From assembly GCF_026781265.1 (NCBI RefSeq), contig NZ_JAKUVC010000002.1, positions 1-64,000 of the forward strand: a stretch of DNA of 64,000 bases, given 5' to 3'. Position 1 is the first letter of the stretch. Each line of letters begins with the position of its first letter. Below are positions 57,274 through 64,000 of this stretch, in pieces. Position numbers and translations under genes: made by a program. This stretch comes from Streptococcus sanguinis (GTDB lineage: Bacteria > Bacillota > Bacilli > Lactobacillales > Streptococcaceae). Below the pieces are notes generated by a model. That model was not told the DNA's origin and made no database searches. It saw only the letters and a list, made by a program, of their open reading frames with translations.

Positions 57274-57978
57274 ATGATGTCTAACAAAACTTACATGGTA
57301 GGGTTTGAAAAAGAGTTTGCCAATGAATTTAAGAACCAGTTATTAAAACAATATTCAGAAAAAAATGTGATACCAGAATGTAAACTGGGAAATTTTAGAA
57401 CTGATTTCGCAATTATAAAAGAAGATACAAAAGAAATTATTGCCATTTTCGAATTAAAAATGAGTAAAGCGGACTCCTTTAACCAACAACAATTGTCTGG
57501 CTTTAATAGTAGAATTAAACAACTTATTCAAACTAATGGTAGGGATATTCCAGTTTATTATGTTTTAAAAAGCAATGAGGATCAAGTAGCATTTACGATT
57601 AATAGACTATTTCAAGAAGTGGATGATCACAAGTCAAAATTTACTTTCAAAGAGACAGATTTACCATCTTATAAAGAATTGTTGGCACGAAATTCTGCAG
57701 CTTTAATTTATGAAAATGAGAGACAGAAGCAGGAGCAAAGAAAAAGTTTAAGAGAAGCCTTTGATAGCTTGAAATTCATAAGCCCAATTCTGTCAGTTTT
57801 TATATTTTTTATATGGGTCTGTAGTAAGTTTATGAAAATTGAACTAACTTGGATAGATTTAGCATTTTTATTGACTAGTGCTATATTTGCTGTATTTCCT
57901 TTTGTGAAAAAGATTGATATTACACAATTAGGTTCAGTGGAGTTTAGAAGCGATGAACAAAGATTAAAAGAGAAGTAA
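57274..57978 (+). CDS. Predicted membrane-anchored PD-(D/E)XK nuclease-like protein
   Basis: A 234-residue protein of unrecognised family. The N-terminal domain shows a PD-(D/E)XK-like pattern: an early Glu helix (FEKEFANEF), Asp44 in RTDFAII, Glu60-x-Lys62 in IFELK, and Gln residues after it (SFNQQQL). A charged helix leads to two hydrophobic helices (about 168-188 and 195-215) and a basic tail. The gene is strongly AT-rich compared with uvrB, suggesting acquisition. The nuclease role is inference. Adjacent ATGs at 57274 and 57277 are both possible. Confidence 0.6.
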   Translation: MMSNKTYMVGFEKEFANEFKNQLLKQYSEKNVIPECKLGNFRTDFAIIKEDTKEIIAIFELKMSKADSFNQQQLSGFNSRIKQLIQTNGRDIPVYYVLKSNEDQVAFTINRLFQEVDDHKSKFTFKETDLPSYKELLARNSAALIYENERQKQEQRKSLREAFDSLKFISPILSVFIFFIWVCSKFMKIELTWIDLAFLLTSAIFAVFPFVKKIDITQLGSVEFRSDEQRLKEK

Positions 57979-58040
57979 TAGGATATCATCAGAGATAACT
58001 TGCTATTTCAGTCTTACTGAATAGATAAAAGGAGCACCAC

Positions 58041-58586
58041 ATGCGTTATGCACTTTTACTCCGCGGCATTAATGTTGGCGGAAAAAACAAGGTCGTTATG
58101 GCTGATTTGAAGAAAGATTTGGCTGGGTTGGGTTTTGAAAATCCAGTTTCCTACATCAATAGTGGCAATCTTTTCTTTGATAGCGAGGAGCGGGAGGAGA
58201 GGATTCGGGAGATATTGTCGGCTTATTTCAGTCGGTCTTATGATTTTCCTCTGCCTTTTGTCCTTGTCAGCTCTGCTATGCTTGAAAAAGAAATAGCCAA
58301 TCTGCCTACTTGGTGGCAGGATGAAACTGCCTTTCGGCGAGATGTTCTCTTTTATCTGCCGGAGACCGACAAGGAGAGCATTCAAGAGCTGGCAGGCAGC
58401 TGGGCAAATGACAAGGAGCAACTGCATTTTGGGCATACGGCTTTCTTTTATAGCAACGCTGACCAAGCGGACTATCTCAAGTCCAACTACCATAAGAAAC
58501 TGCTCAAATCTAGTTTTTACAAGCAACTAACTATCCGAAACGGCAAGACTTTCCAGAAGATTGTTGAGTTGGTAAATGAAAAGTAA
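58041..58586 (+). CDS. DUF1697 family protein
   Basis: A 181-residue protein with the DUF1697 hallmark start MRYALLLRGINVGGKNKVVMADLKK-type and the SYINSGNLFF block. The function is unknown. AAAAGGAGCACC precedes the ATG. Its 3' end overlaps the following small membrane-protein gene by 11 nt, and that gene in turn overlaps a Nudix gene, so the three are co-translated. Confidence 0.9.
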   Translation: MRYALLLRGINVGGKNKVVMADLKKDLAGLGFENPVSYINSGNLFFDSEEREERIREILSAYFSRSYDFPLPFVLVSSAMLEKEIANLPTWWQDETAFRRDVLFYLPETDKESIQELAGSWANDKEQLHFGHTAFFYSNADQADYLKSNYHKKLLKSSFYKQLTIRNGKTFQKIVELVNEK

Positions 58587-59112
58587 AACCAAAAAGAAAA
58601 ATAAAAACAAAATAAAAATAAAAGTTCAGGGGAATAAGTTTAGTCTTTGGTTGGAAAAGCATTGGCTAGTAGAAGCTTTTTTAAATTTTTTAGTCTTAAT
58701 AGTTGTTGCGATTGGTGTGGGATATTTAACTTTTGGTAATGAGAGCATTCCTGTTCCACTTCGTCATTTGAATTATATTACTCCTTTATATGTAAACTTG
58801 GTCCTCTTGGTGCTTATTCCTTATTATTCTCGATTTGGTAGCTTGAGAAAAGAAGGATTTACTTCTTTGAAGGTTTTAGCTGAAGGATTTCTTTATATGA
58901 ACGAGCCGGTTTTCTTAATCCATTATTTTATAGGAATTCGGTCAAAAGATGGAAAACATTTTGCACCACCTTTAATCAGTTTGGATTCTCGCTATGTTTG
59001 GTTTCCGATTGCAACTTATATCCTATTTTTTTCAATAGCTGCGCTTGCAACTCTTATTGCTATTTATTTAGAAAGGAAGAAGAAATGTCCCGTGCCCAAA
59101 AAACAATCCTAA
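58576..59112 (+). CDS. Small membrane protein with Lys-rich N terminus
   Basis: A 178-residue protein. The first 20 residues are a Lys/Asn repeat tract (KTKKKNKNKIKIK), followed by three to four hydrophobic helices (about 33-52, 68-86, 143-166). No family is recognised and no obvious ribosome site is present; translation probably depends on coupling to the overlapping DUF1697 gene. It is AT-rich. Its 3' end overlaps the Nudix gene by 28 nt. Confidence 0.68.
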   Translation: MKSKTKKKNKNKIKIKVQGNKFSLWLEKHWLVEAFLNFLVLIVVAIGVGYLTFGNESIPVPLRHLNYITPLYVNLVLLVLIPYYSRFGSLRKEGFTSLKVLAEGFLYMNEPVFLIHYFIGIRSKDGKHFAPPLISLDSRYVWFPIATYILFFSIAALATLIAIYLERKKKCPVPKKQS

Positions 59113-59552
59113 CAAACATCTGCCTTGTCGAAGATGAAACTCGAGGAAAAGTCCTAGTTCAGTATCGCTCTCCTGAGCGCTATCATTGGTCTGGTTATGC
59201 CTTCCCTGGTGGGCATATTGAGAAGGGTGAGTCTCTCCATGATTCAGTTGTCCGTGAGATTTTAGAGGAAACGGGTTTGACTATTACTCATCCAAAACTG
59301 GTCGGAGTAAAGAACTGGCATACGGATGAAGGGGTTCGCTACATCGTCTTTTGCTACAAAGCGACTGAATTTTCTGGTCAGATTCGTTCGACAGAAGAGG
59401 GCGAGATTTCTTGGGTAGACAAGGAAACCCTACCTCAGCTAGACTTGGCCTACGATATGCTTGAACTTCTGCGTATGATGGAAGATGAGGAATTATCCGA
59501 ATATTACTATCACGAGCGCATCGAAGGTGGCTGGCGCAAGAGTATGTATTAA
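59085..59552 (+). CDS. Nudix hydrolase
   Basis: A 155-residue protein with a full Nudix box GGHIEKGESLHDSVVREILEE-TGL (about residues 42-65). It is probably an (oxidised) nucleotide or nucleoside-diphosphate hydrolase, in a different subgroup from the Nudix protein at 16926. The ATG at 59085 follows AAGGAAGAAGAA; the earlier in-frame start encodes unrelated residues. The terminator stem overlaps its stop codon. Confidence 0.88.
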   Translation: MSRAQKTILTNICLVEDETRGKVLVQYRSPERYHWSGYAFPGGHIEKGESLHDSVVREILEETGLTITHPKLVGVKNWHTDEGVRYIVFCYKATEFSGQIRSTEEGEISWVDKETLPQLDLAYDMLELLRMMEDEELSEYYYHERIEGGWRKSMY

Positions 59553-59588
59553 AAAGACTGACTAGGTTAGGCCCTAATCAGTCTTTTT
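59551..59588. terminator. Bidirectional terminator, Nudix/niaR
   Basis: AAAAAGACTGA (59551-59561) pairs with TCAGTCTTTTT (59578-59588), with A/T tracts serving both strands. Confidence 0.85.
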
Positions 59589-59600
59589 CTTTCTTAAATA

Positions 59601-60113
59601 TTATTCCTGTAAAAATCCTAGGTCTCTCAAGGCGGATTCTACATAGTCCAAATCCTGCTGGGAGTCGGCTTGTACTAGGTGATAGTGGACTCCATCTGTC
59701 AGCTCAGATAAGGAGCGAAAGGCACAGGATGCGACCTGTTGGAGAAAATGCTGGACATCTCGGCGGCAGGTCAGCTTCAGGTAAGTCTGAATTTCGCCGT
59801 AAACCGGGTGCTCAATCAAAATAGTCTGCACGCGGCCGCCATTATCTACGATAGCCAGCAGCTCGGCCTCCATATCCTCAGCCCCATGCTGAACCTTGAA
59901 GAGCTGATGGACAGCAGCATTTTCTTGGCGGTCTTTATAAAGATAGCCACGATTGGTTGAGAGGATGGGGGCACCATCAGCCCGCAAGAGGGCAATATCT
60001 TGCACGATAATCTGTCTGGTCACATGGAAATGCTCCGCCAGTGACTGGCCATTGAGGGCAGCAGATGATGTTTTCAAAAGGTCTAATAGTTCTTCTCGTC
60101 TTTGCTTGGTCAT
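59601..60113 (-). CDS. niaR: NAD biosynthesis/niacin repressor NiaR
   Basis: A 170-residue NiaR (YrxA)-type regulator. It has an N-terminal HTH_11 domain (about 1-60, LNGQSLAEHFHVTRQIIVQDI) and a C-terminal 3H domain that binds niacin, with conserved His residues in LIEHPVYGE and DGVHYHLV. It represses niacin uptake and NAD genes when niacin is present. The ATG at 60113 is preferred over a TTG at 60131. It lies downstream of niaX on the same strand. Confidence 0.9.
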   Translation of the reverse strand: MTKQRREELLDLLKTSSAALNGQSLAEHFHVTRQIIVQDIALLRADGAPILSTNRGYLYKDRQENAAVHQLFKVQHGAEDMEAELLAIVDNGGRVQTILIEHPVYGEIQTYLKLTCRRDVQHFLQQVASCAFRSLSELTDGVHYHLVQADSQQDLDYVESALRDLGFLQE

Positions 60114-60151
60114 AGCTTCATTGTAAACCAAAAGTCAGGAATCTTCAAGCT

Positions 60152-60676
60152 CTAGCGAATCTTTTTCAGCGCTTGATAGATGAACTTAGCAATGACAAAG
60201 TCGACCATGCTATGGATGACCGTACCAAGTCCAACCAGACCAAATAAGATATAGAAAGCATTAGCTGGATAGGCAGAAGTCGTGTAAAAGAGAATGCAGA
60301 CGACCACTTCGCCAAAGGCATGAATCAAGGCTAGCAGGAAATTAAATATCCAAGTCTTCTTCTGGCTGTCCAGTGTGTCAGGGTGCTTTTGAAGATAAAG
60401 AGCGCCTATGCTAGCGAAGAGCAAGTGGGACAGGGCCCTAAGCGTGATGATAAAAGGAAGCCCAGACATAAAAAATCCAATAGTGGAGCCAATCACAACA
60501 ATCACCGTCATGAGAGGTGAAATAAACATAGCCAAAAAAATAGCGACATGGCTGGCTAAGGTGAAGGAAGCAGGCGGAATGACAATTTTAATCGGAATAA
60601 CCAGCGGGATAACAATAGCTAGTGCAGTCAAAAAAGCGGTCAGTGTCATAAACTGATTTTTAGATTTTGGTTTCAT
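60152..60676 (-). CDS. niaX: Niacin ECF transporter S component NiaX
   Basis: A 174-residue membrane protein with about six helices of the ECF S-component type (LTAFLTALAIVIPLVIPIKIVIPPASFTLASH). It imports nicotinate/nicotinamide with a shared energising module encoded elsewhere. The pairing with niaR is the known streptococcal arrangement. A GGAGTCACT site precedes the ATG, and an operator-like region overlaps its promoter. Confidence 0.9.
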   Translation of the reverse strand: MKPKSKNQFMTLTAFLTALAIVIPLVIPIKIVIPPASFTLASHVAIFLAMFISPLMTVIVVIGSTIGFFMSGLPFIITLRALSHLLFASIGALYLQKHPDTLDSQKKTWIFNFLLALIHAFGEVVVCILFYTTSAYPANAFYILFGLVGLGTVIHSMVDFVIAKFIYQALKKIR

Positions 60677-60692
60677 AGTGACTCCTTTTCAT

Positions 60693-60737
60693 CTGTATAT
60701 ACACTAGTATAGTACACTGTTTTTGCAGAAAGGTCAA
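60693..60737 (-). promoter_or_regulatory. niaX promoter with probable NiaR operator
   Basis: Reverse-strand TTGACC (60732-60737), 17-nt spacer, TACTAT -10. GTGTA occurs twice on the reverse strand around it (within 60693-60720), giving an imperfect palindrome consistent with a NiaR site. Confidence 0.6.
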
Positions 60738-60877
60738 GACCTGTAAAAATCCTAAAAGAGATTTGTCAAAATGCTTAAAATAGCTTATACTAGAAGGGTG
60801 TGGAAATAGGAGCAAACTAGATTTTTAGGTAAGTGGTAAGAGTTTTTAGAAAAGTATAAATTGAATATCTTGTATAG

Positions 60878-60910
60878 GAAGGAGAACGGAGAAATCTGTT
60901 CTCCTTTTTT
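60878..60910 (+). terminator. Terminator-like hairpin at the start of the mobile-element-like region
   Basis: AAGGAGAAC (60879-60887) pairs with GTTCTCCTT (from 60898) over a 10-nt loop and is followed by TTTTT. It lies upstream of, not after, the first gene, so it may attenuate the module or end a small RNA. Confidence 0.7.
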
Positions 60911-60944
60911 GTTCGTTTTAAATTTAAAGAGAAAGGAGATCATC

Positions 60945-61115
60945 ATGCGAGGATTGGAGATTGTCATGAATATTGACACATTGGAAGTTTATGAAGTGAT
61001 TGATCACGATAAAGAAAATCAGTCAGAGAAATTACCGCTAGAAGATTCTGAAGTTTCTCCAGGTGCCTTTCAACTTGATTTATTTGAAAGCATGAGCTGT
61101 CAGAACACATCCTAG
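60945..61115 (+). CDS. Small hypothetical protein of the mobile-element-like module
   Basis: A 56-residue acidic protein, MRGLEIVMNIDTLEVYEVID..., ending in LDLFESMSCQNTS. No family is recognised. The ATG at 60945 has AAAGGAGAT upstream; the longer open frame would start inside the terminator-like hairpin. It is the first gene of the rightmost module. Confidence 0.68.
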   Translation: MRGLEIVMNIDTLEVYEVIDHDKENQSEKLPLEDSEVSPGAFQLDLFESMSCQNTS

Positions 61116-61152
61116 GGGAGATTGTAAAGAACTGTATCAGAGGAGACAAACG

Positions 61153-61653
61153 ATGATGACAAACAGTTTAAATTTATATGAAAAGTTACTCAATAGTGAG
61201 CCGTTAGGATTTATTGATCCGCTGACAGATCTAGGAGAGTTTGACAAGGTTCAGATGAAATTCAGAAAACCTGTCCGCAGCTTAACGAACAAGTATTCAG
61301 GTCAGCCTTATAATCCTTACTGGCAAGAGAAAATTGAGGAAATGCGATTACTCTATATTCAATATCAGCTAAGCCTACGTGAAGAAGACAAGAAAGAGAA
61401 TATCCAAACCAGGGTCAAGGTTCCAGAAACTCAAGAACATATTGAAGAAATCGTGACCACGTATTTGAAGCTAGGTTTTCGCTTTAGAGAAATTGAAAAA
61501 AGAGTATCACTGTCCTACAAAAAGCTACGGAGTGACTGGAGTCGGTGCGATTATGTAACGACCGCAGAGACTGAGTTTTACAGTAAAGAGGACTTAAAGG
61601 ACGGCTACTTCTTTTCGGTTGCTGCTCCTCCTAAGAGTATGAAAGAGAACTAA
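61153..61653 (+). CDS. Hypothetical protein of the mobile-element-like module
   Basis: A 166-residue basic protein. The C-terminal half (EEIVTTYLKLGFRFREIEKRVSLSYKKLRSDW) looks like a helix-turn-helix of sigma-like or resolvase-like type, so a regulatory role is possible. No family is recognised. AGAGGAGACAAACG precedes twin ATGs (61153/61156). Confidence 0.7.
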   Translation: MMTNSLNLYEKLLNSEPLGFIDPLTDLGEFDKVQMKFRKPVRSLTNKYSGQPYNPYWQEKIEEMRLLYIQYQLSLREEDKKENIQTRVKVPETQEHIEEIVTTYLKLGFRFREIEKRVSLSYKKLRSDWSRCDYVTTAETEFYSKEDLKDGYFFSVAAPPKSMKEN

Positions 61654-61664
61654 GAGAGGTTGAC

Positions 61665-61832
61665 ATGAGTTCAAAAGAACAGGGAAAATGTTGTATCTGT
61701 GGCTGCACTTGGAACAATGCTTGCTACACTCCAGACAAGGGGGCTTGTTGGTGGATAGATGAAGAAGAAACAATTTGCAGCCATTGCTATTATGGATTAG
61801 GAATAGCTCAGGAGGTCCCAAATGAACGATAA
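61665..61832 (+). CDS. CXXC zinc-ribbon-like microprotein
   Basis: A 55-residue Cys-rich protein, MSSKEQGKCCICGCTWNNAC..., with nine cysteines, including CCICGC and CSHC, arranged as a likely zinc knuckle. A GAGAGGTTGAC site precedes the ATG. Its stop overlaps the DUF2786 gene by 11 nt. It may be a DNA- or protein-binding accessory of the element. The function is unknown. Confidence 0.7.
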   Translation: MSSKEQGKCCICGCTWNNACYTPDKGACWWIDEEETICSHCYYGLGIAQEVPNER

Positions 61833-62493
61833 GATTATTTTAAAAGTTCAAAACTTACTTGAATTAGCCTATGACGCTCCAAATGATGAAGAAGGGCAGT
61901 CAGCGCTTCTCATGGCCCAGAAGTTGATGGTAAAACACAATTTAGCCATGAGTGATATACAAAAGATCCACAAGAATAATATTGGAGAGACTGTTGCAGC
62001 CTCAGAATATAGAATGGTTTGGTGGAAAGAGAAATTGGCTGGTATTCTTGGTGCAAACTTCAGGTGTAAAGTCATTAGACAAAGGAAAGTTGATGAAGGA
62101 ATTACGAAAATGATTTTCTTTGGCTATGATAGTGATGCTGAATTTTGCACCAAAGTTTATGAAGGTGCTGTTTTATATCTGGAATATCGATTAAAACGTC
62201 TTTTCCCTACAATTACAAAAGCTCGCTGGAAAGACTACAAGAAGTCTTACTTGTTTGGATTTCTTACAGGGTTGAATGAGCGTTTTGAGAAACAAACTCA
62301 ATCATCAGAAAAATTTGCTTTGATGGTTCAGGTTCCTGCTGAAGTATTGGAAGAACAGTATAAACGAATGGGAAAACTCAATGAGAGATCTGCCAAAATT
62401 CCAATTCAAAAAGTAGACCTGGAAGCTTATTCTGTAGGACTTGAACATGCAAAAGAAACAAAGCTAATGACTGATGAATTGTTAAACAGCTAG
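61822..62493 (+). CDS. DUF2786 protein
   Basis: A 223-residue protein. The N-terminal about 45 residues (KVQNLLELAYDAPNDEEGQSALLMAQKLM) match DUF2786, common in phages and mobile elements. The remainder contains KSYLFGFLTGLNERF and a charged C terminus. The function is unknown. CAGGAGGTCCCAA precedes the ATG. It overlaps the microprotein upstream and precedes the replication gene by 33 nt. Confidence 0.8.
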   Translation: MNDKIILKVQNLLELAYDAPNDEEGQSALLMAQKLMVKHNLAMSDIQKIHKNNIGETVAASEYRMVWWKEKLAGILGANFRCKVIRQRKVDEGITKMIFFGYDSDAEFCTKVYEGAVLYLEYRLKRLFPTITKARWKDYKKSYLFGFLTGLNERFEKQTQSSEKFALMVQVPAEVLEEQYKRMGKLNERSAKIPIQKVDLEAYSVGLEHAKETKLMTDELLNS

Positions 62494-62526
62494 CTCAGTG
62501 ATGAAAAAAATTAGGAATATTTCAAT

Positions 62527-64000
62527 ATGAATTTGAATACAATCTATCCTTTAATTCTCAAAGATGGATTAAGGAATTATAAATTTAGAAACAGTCATTT
62601 GAAACCTGTTTCTTCAGTTGAGGAAGGTAAGCGAGGAGCTATATTCACTTACCGTTCCAAAGCTCACATGATCAAGGCCCGTGGACTTGTTCTAACCTCA
62701 ATGGAAGCTATTAAAGAAAATCAAGATGGCTTCACTCACTGGACGCCGAACGTTTATCGCTTCGGATCATACAGTGACAGCCGACGACAAATTACACGTG
62801 GCCATGCTGAAGAGAACTTGCGCCAGATCAATACCTTTGTGATTGATTTTGACCTGTCCTCAGACGATGTAATGACATCAGGAGACATCCTGACGGCTGC
62901 TCTTGATTTAGGCTTCATGCCAACGTTAATTCTAAAGTCAGATAAAGGATACCAGGCTTACTTTGTTCTGTCTGAGCCAGCCTATGTGACCGCCCATTCA
63001 CAGTTCAAGGTGGTAAAGGTGGCCAAGGCGATCTCTCAAAACTTGAGAAGTTACTTTGGTCAGACTTTACCTGTTGATATGACCTGTAATCACTTTGGTA
63101 TTTGCAGAATACCCCGTACAGATAATATCGAATTCTTTGACGAAGAGTACACCTATTCTTTCCAGGAGTGGCTGAATTGGTCGATGAAACAATCAGACTT
63201 GCCTTTCCCAAGTAAGAAACCGAACCTAACGGTTATTTCAGGAACAGAAGGGGCAAAACAGACCGATGAGCCCTGGTATAAGATGTTGATGAATGAGTCA
63301 AACATCAAAGGTACTAAGGACTTAATGGGTCGAAATTCTGTATTGTTCACTTTAGCCTTGGCTAATTTCTCCAGCGGTGTCTCACAAGGCGATTGTGAGG
63401 TCGTGTTAAACGAATTTAGCCTACGACTGGACGAACCAGTCACTACAAGCGAACTCTTAAAGATTATTGCCAGTGCTTATTCAGGCAAATATGAGGCAGC
63501 CAGCAGAGATTATATCATGCTGCTGTGTCGGGCCTGGGTCAATAAGGATTTGAAGGCTGCGGATCTCTTTACCAAGCAGCGGTGGTACAAATTCAAGAAG
63601 AAGCGGGCTGATCGCAAGAACAGTCATCTGTATGAATGGAAAGCCGATGTGATGGCCTATTTAGAGGACTTTTACCAGTCAGAAGATCCATTTATTCAGA
63701 CAACGAAAAAGGCGCTGAGAGAAGCTCTCAGTATCCCTGAACGCTCTTTAGACAGAGTACTGAAAGCACTAAAGGCAGATCAGAAGATCTTCTTCACGAT
63801 TAAATCTGGCCGTGGCGGCGGGATCCGTATTGCTTCCGTCAAGGCTATCTTCCTGTCCCTTCTCCAGGTGAAAAAGGAACGCCAGGAAGCGTATGTTGGT
63901 TATATTGCTGCTTTCTTTGAAGAAAGCTTGAGTCTCACTCGGCGAGTGATAGAAGGAGTTAAAAATGACCTTAAACAAGTATCACAACTCTCTTTATTTG
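62527..64000 (+). CDS. Primase/replication protein of a mobile element (3' end outside window)
   Basis: An open frame of 491 codons without stop, cut by the window edge. The N-terminal primase-like region includes the INTFVIDFDLSSDD acidic motif, LILKSDKGYQAYFVLSEP and HFGICRIPRTDN, as in element-encoded replication initiators. A PriCT_1-like helical segment follows (GRNSVLFTLALANFSSGVS). A C-terminal winged-helix region (TKKALREALSIPERSLDRVLKALKADQKIFF) comes next. It would initiate replication of an integrative element or phage-like island. Family naming is by pattern. Confidence 0.75.
   Translation, partial: MNLNTIYPLILKDGLRNYKFRNSHLKPVSSVEEGKRGAIFTYRSKAHMIKARGLVLTSMEAIKENQDGFTHWTPNVYRFGSYSDSRRQITRGHAEENLRQINTFVIDFDLSSDDVMTSGDILTAALDLGFMPTLILKSDKGYQAYFVLSEPAYVTAHSQFKVVKVAKAISQNLRSYFGQTLPVDMTCNHFGICRIPRTDNIEFFDEEYTYSFQEWLNWSMKQSDLPFPSKKPNLTVISGTEGAKQTDEPWYKMLMNESNIKGTKDLMGRNSVLFTLALANFSSGVSQGDCEVVLNEFSLRLDEPVTTSELLKIIASAYSGKYEAASRDYIMLLCRAWVNKDLKAADLFTKQRWYKFKKKRADRKNSHLYEWKADVMAYLEDFYQSEDPFIQTTKKALREALSIPERSLDRVLKALKADQKIFFTIKSGRGGGIRIASVKAIFLSLLQVKKERQEAYVGYIAAFFEESLSLTRRVIEGVKNDLKQVSQLSLF

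Overview
The window is chromosomal DNA of a streptococcus, most likely an oral species of the sanguinis/gordonii/mitis type. This is inferred from gene content and order: miaA-hflX-rnz-recJ, trmK-nif3 next to rmlACB, a TseB-like gene followed by aspB and then asnS, GlnP with two fused binding domains, and niaX-niaR and pdxR/pdxKU vitamin loci. AAGGAG-type ribosome sites, AT-rich intergenic DNA and hairpin-plus-T-run terminators agree with a Firmicute. No rRNA, tRNA, CRISPR array or insertion sequence was seen.

Positions 1-18300 are mostly housekeeping. They hold a DUF3042 small protein, miaA, hflX, a conserved hypothetical, rnz, an SDR and a methyltransferase as one tight forward run. A decayed membrane acyltransferase (5569-6626) follows, then an HD hydrolase, recJ, apt, metA, dnaD, a GST-like protein, trmK, nif3, a FAD oxidoreductase, an orphan membrane protein, a Nudix hydrolase and a ZIP metal transporter. 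Positions 18379-21134 make dTDP-L-rhamnose (rmlA, rmlC, rmlB), with an unexplained multi-hairpin element between rmlC and rmlB.

Positions 21300-35200 hold a YpmS-like protein, a GNAT fusion, cutC, a MmcQ/YjbR protein and a heterodimeric ABC exporter. Next come the divergent pdxR / pdxK-pdxU locus, DUF1836 and haemolysin III genes, a VanZ-like protein, yaaA, an FMN reductase with a MarR regulator, and a TseB-like protein. aspB and asnS (35186-40637) are separated by an accessory patch of unknown genes that includes two tandem paralogues. After them lie an MFS transporter, a second heterodimeric ABC exporter and a reverse-strand ABC-F ATPase. The ABC-F gene has a leader of about 300 nt that looks like a transcription attenuator.

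Positions 47700-49824 hold a frameshifted secreted serine hydrolase preceded by a truncated paralogue and a 21-residue ORF. Then come glnQ/glnP, two tandem CPBP proteases, uvrB, and an AT-rich gene for a predicted membrane-anchored PD-(D/E)XK nuclease-like protein. DUF1697, a small membrane protein and a Nudix gene overlap one another, and niaR/niaX follows. From about 60,900 to the right edge the content changes to a mobile-element-like replication module: small unknown genes, a CXXC microprotein, DUF2786, and a primase/replication protein cut by the window end.

The best candidates for undescribed biology are the ABC-F attenuator leader (47118-47449), the four-stem element before rmlB (19934-20064), the membrane nuclease-like gene (57274-57978) and the A7-tract frameshift in the serine hydrolase (48190-48196).
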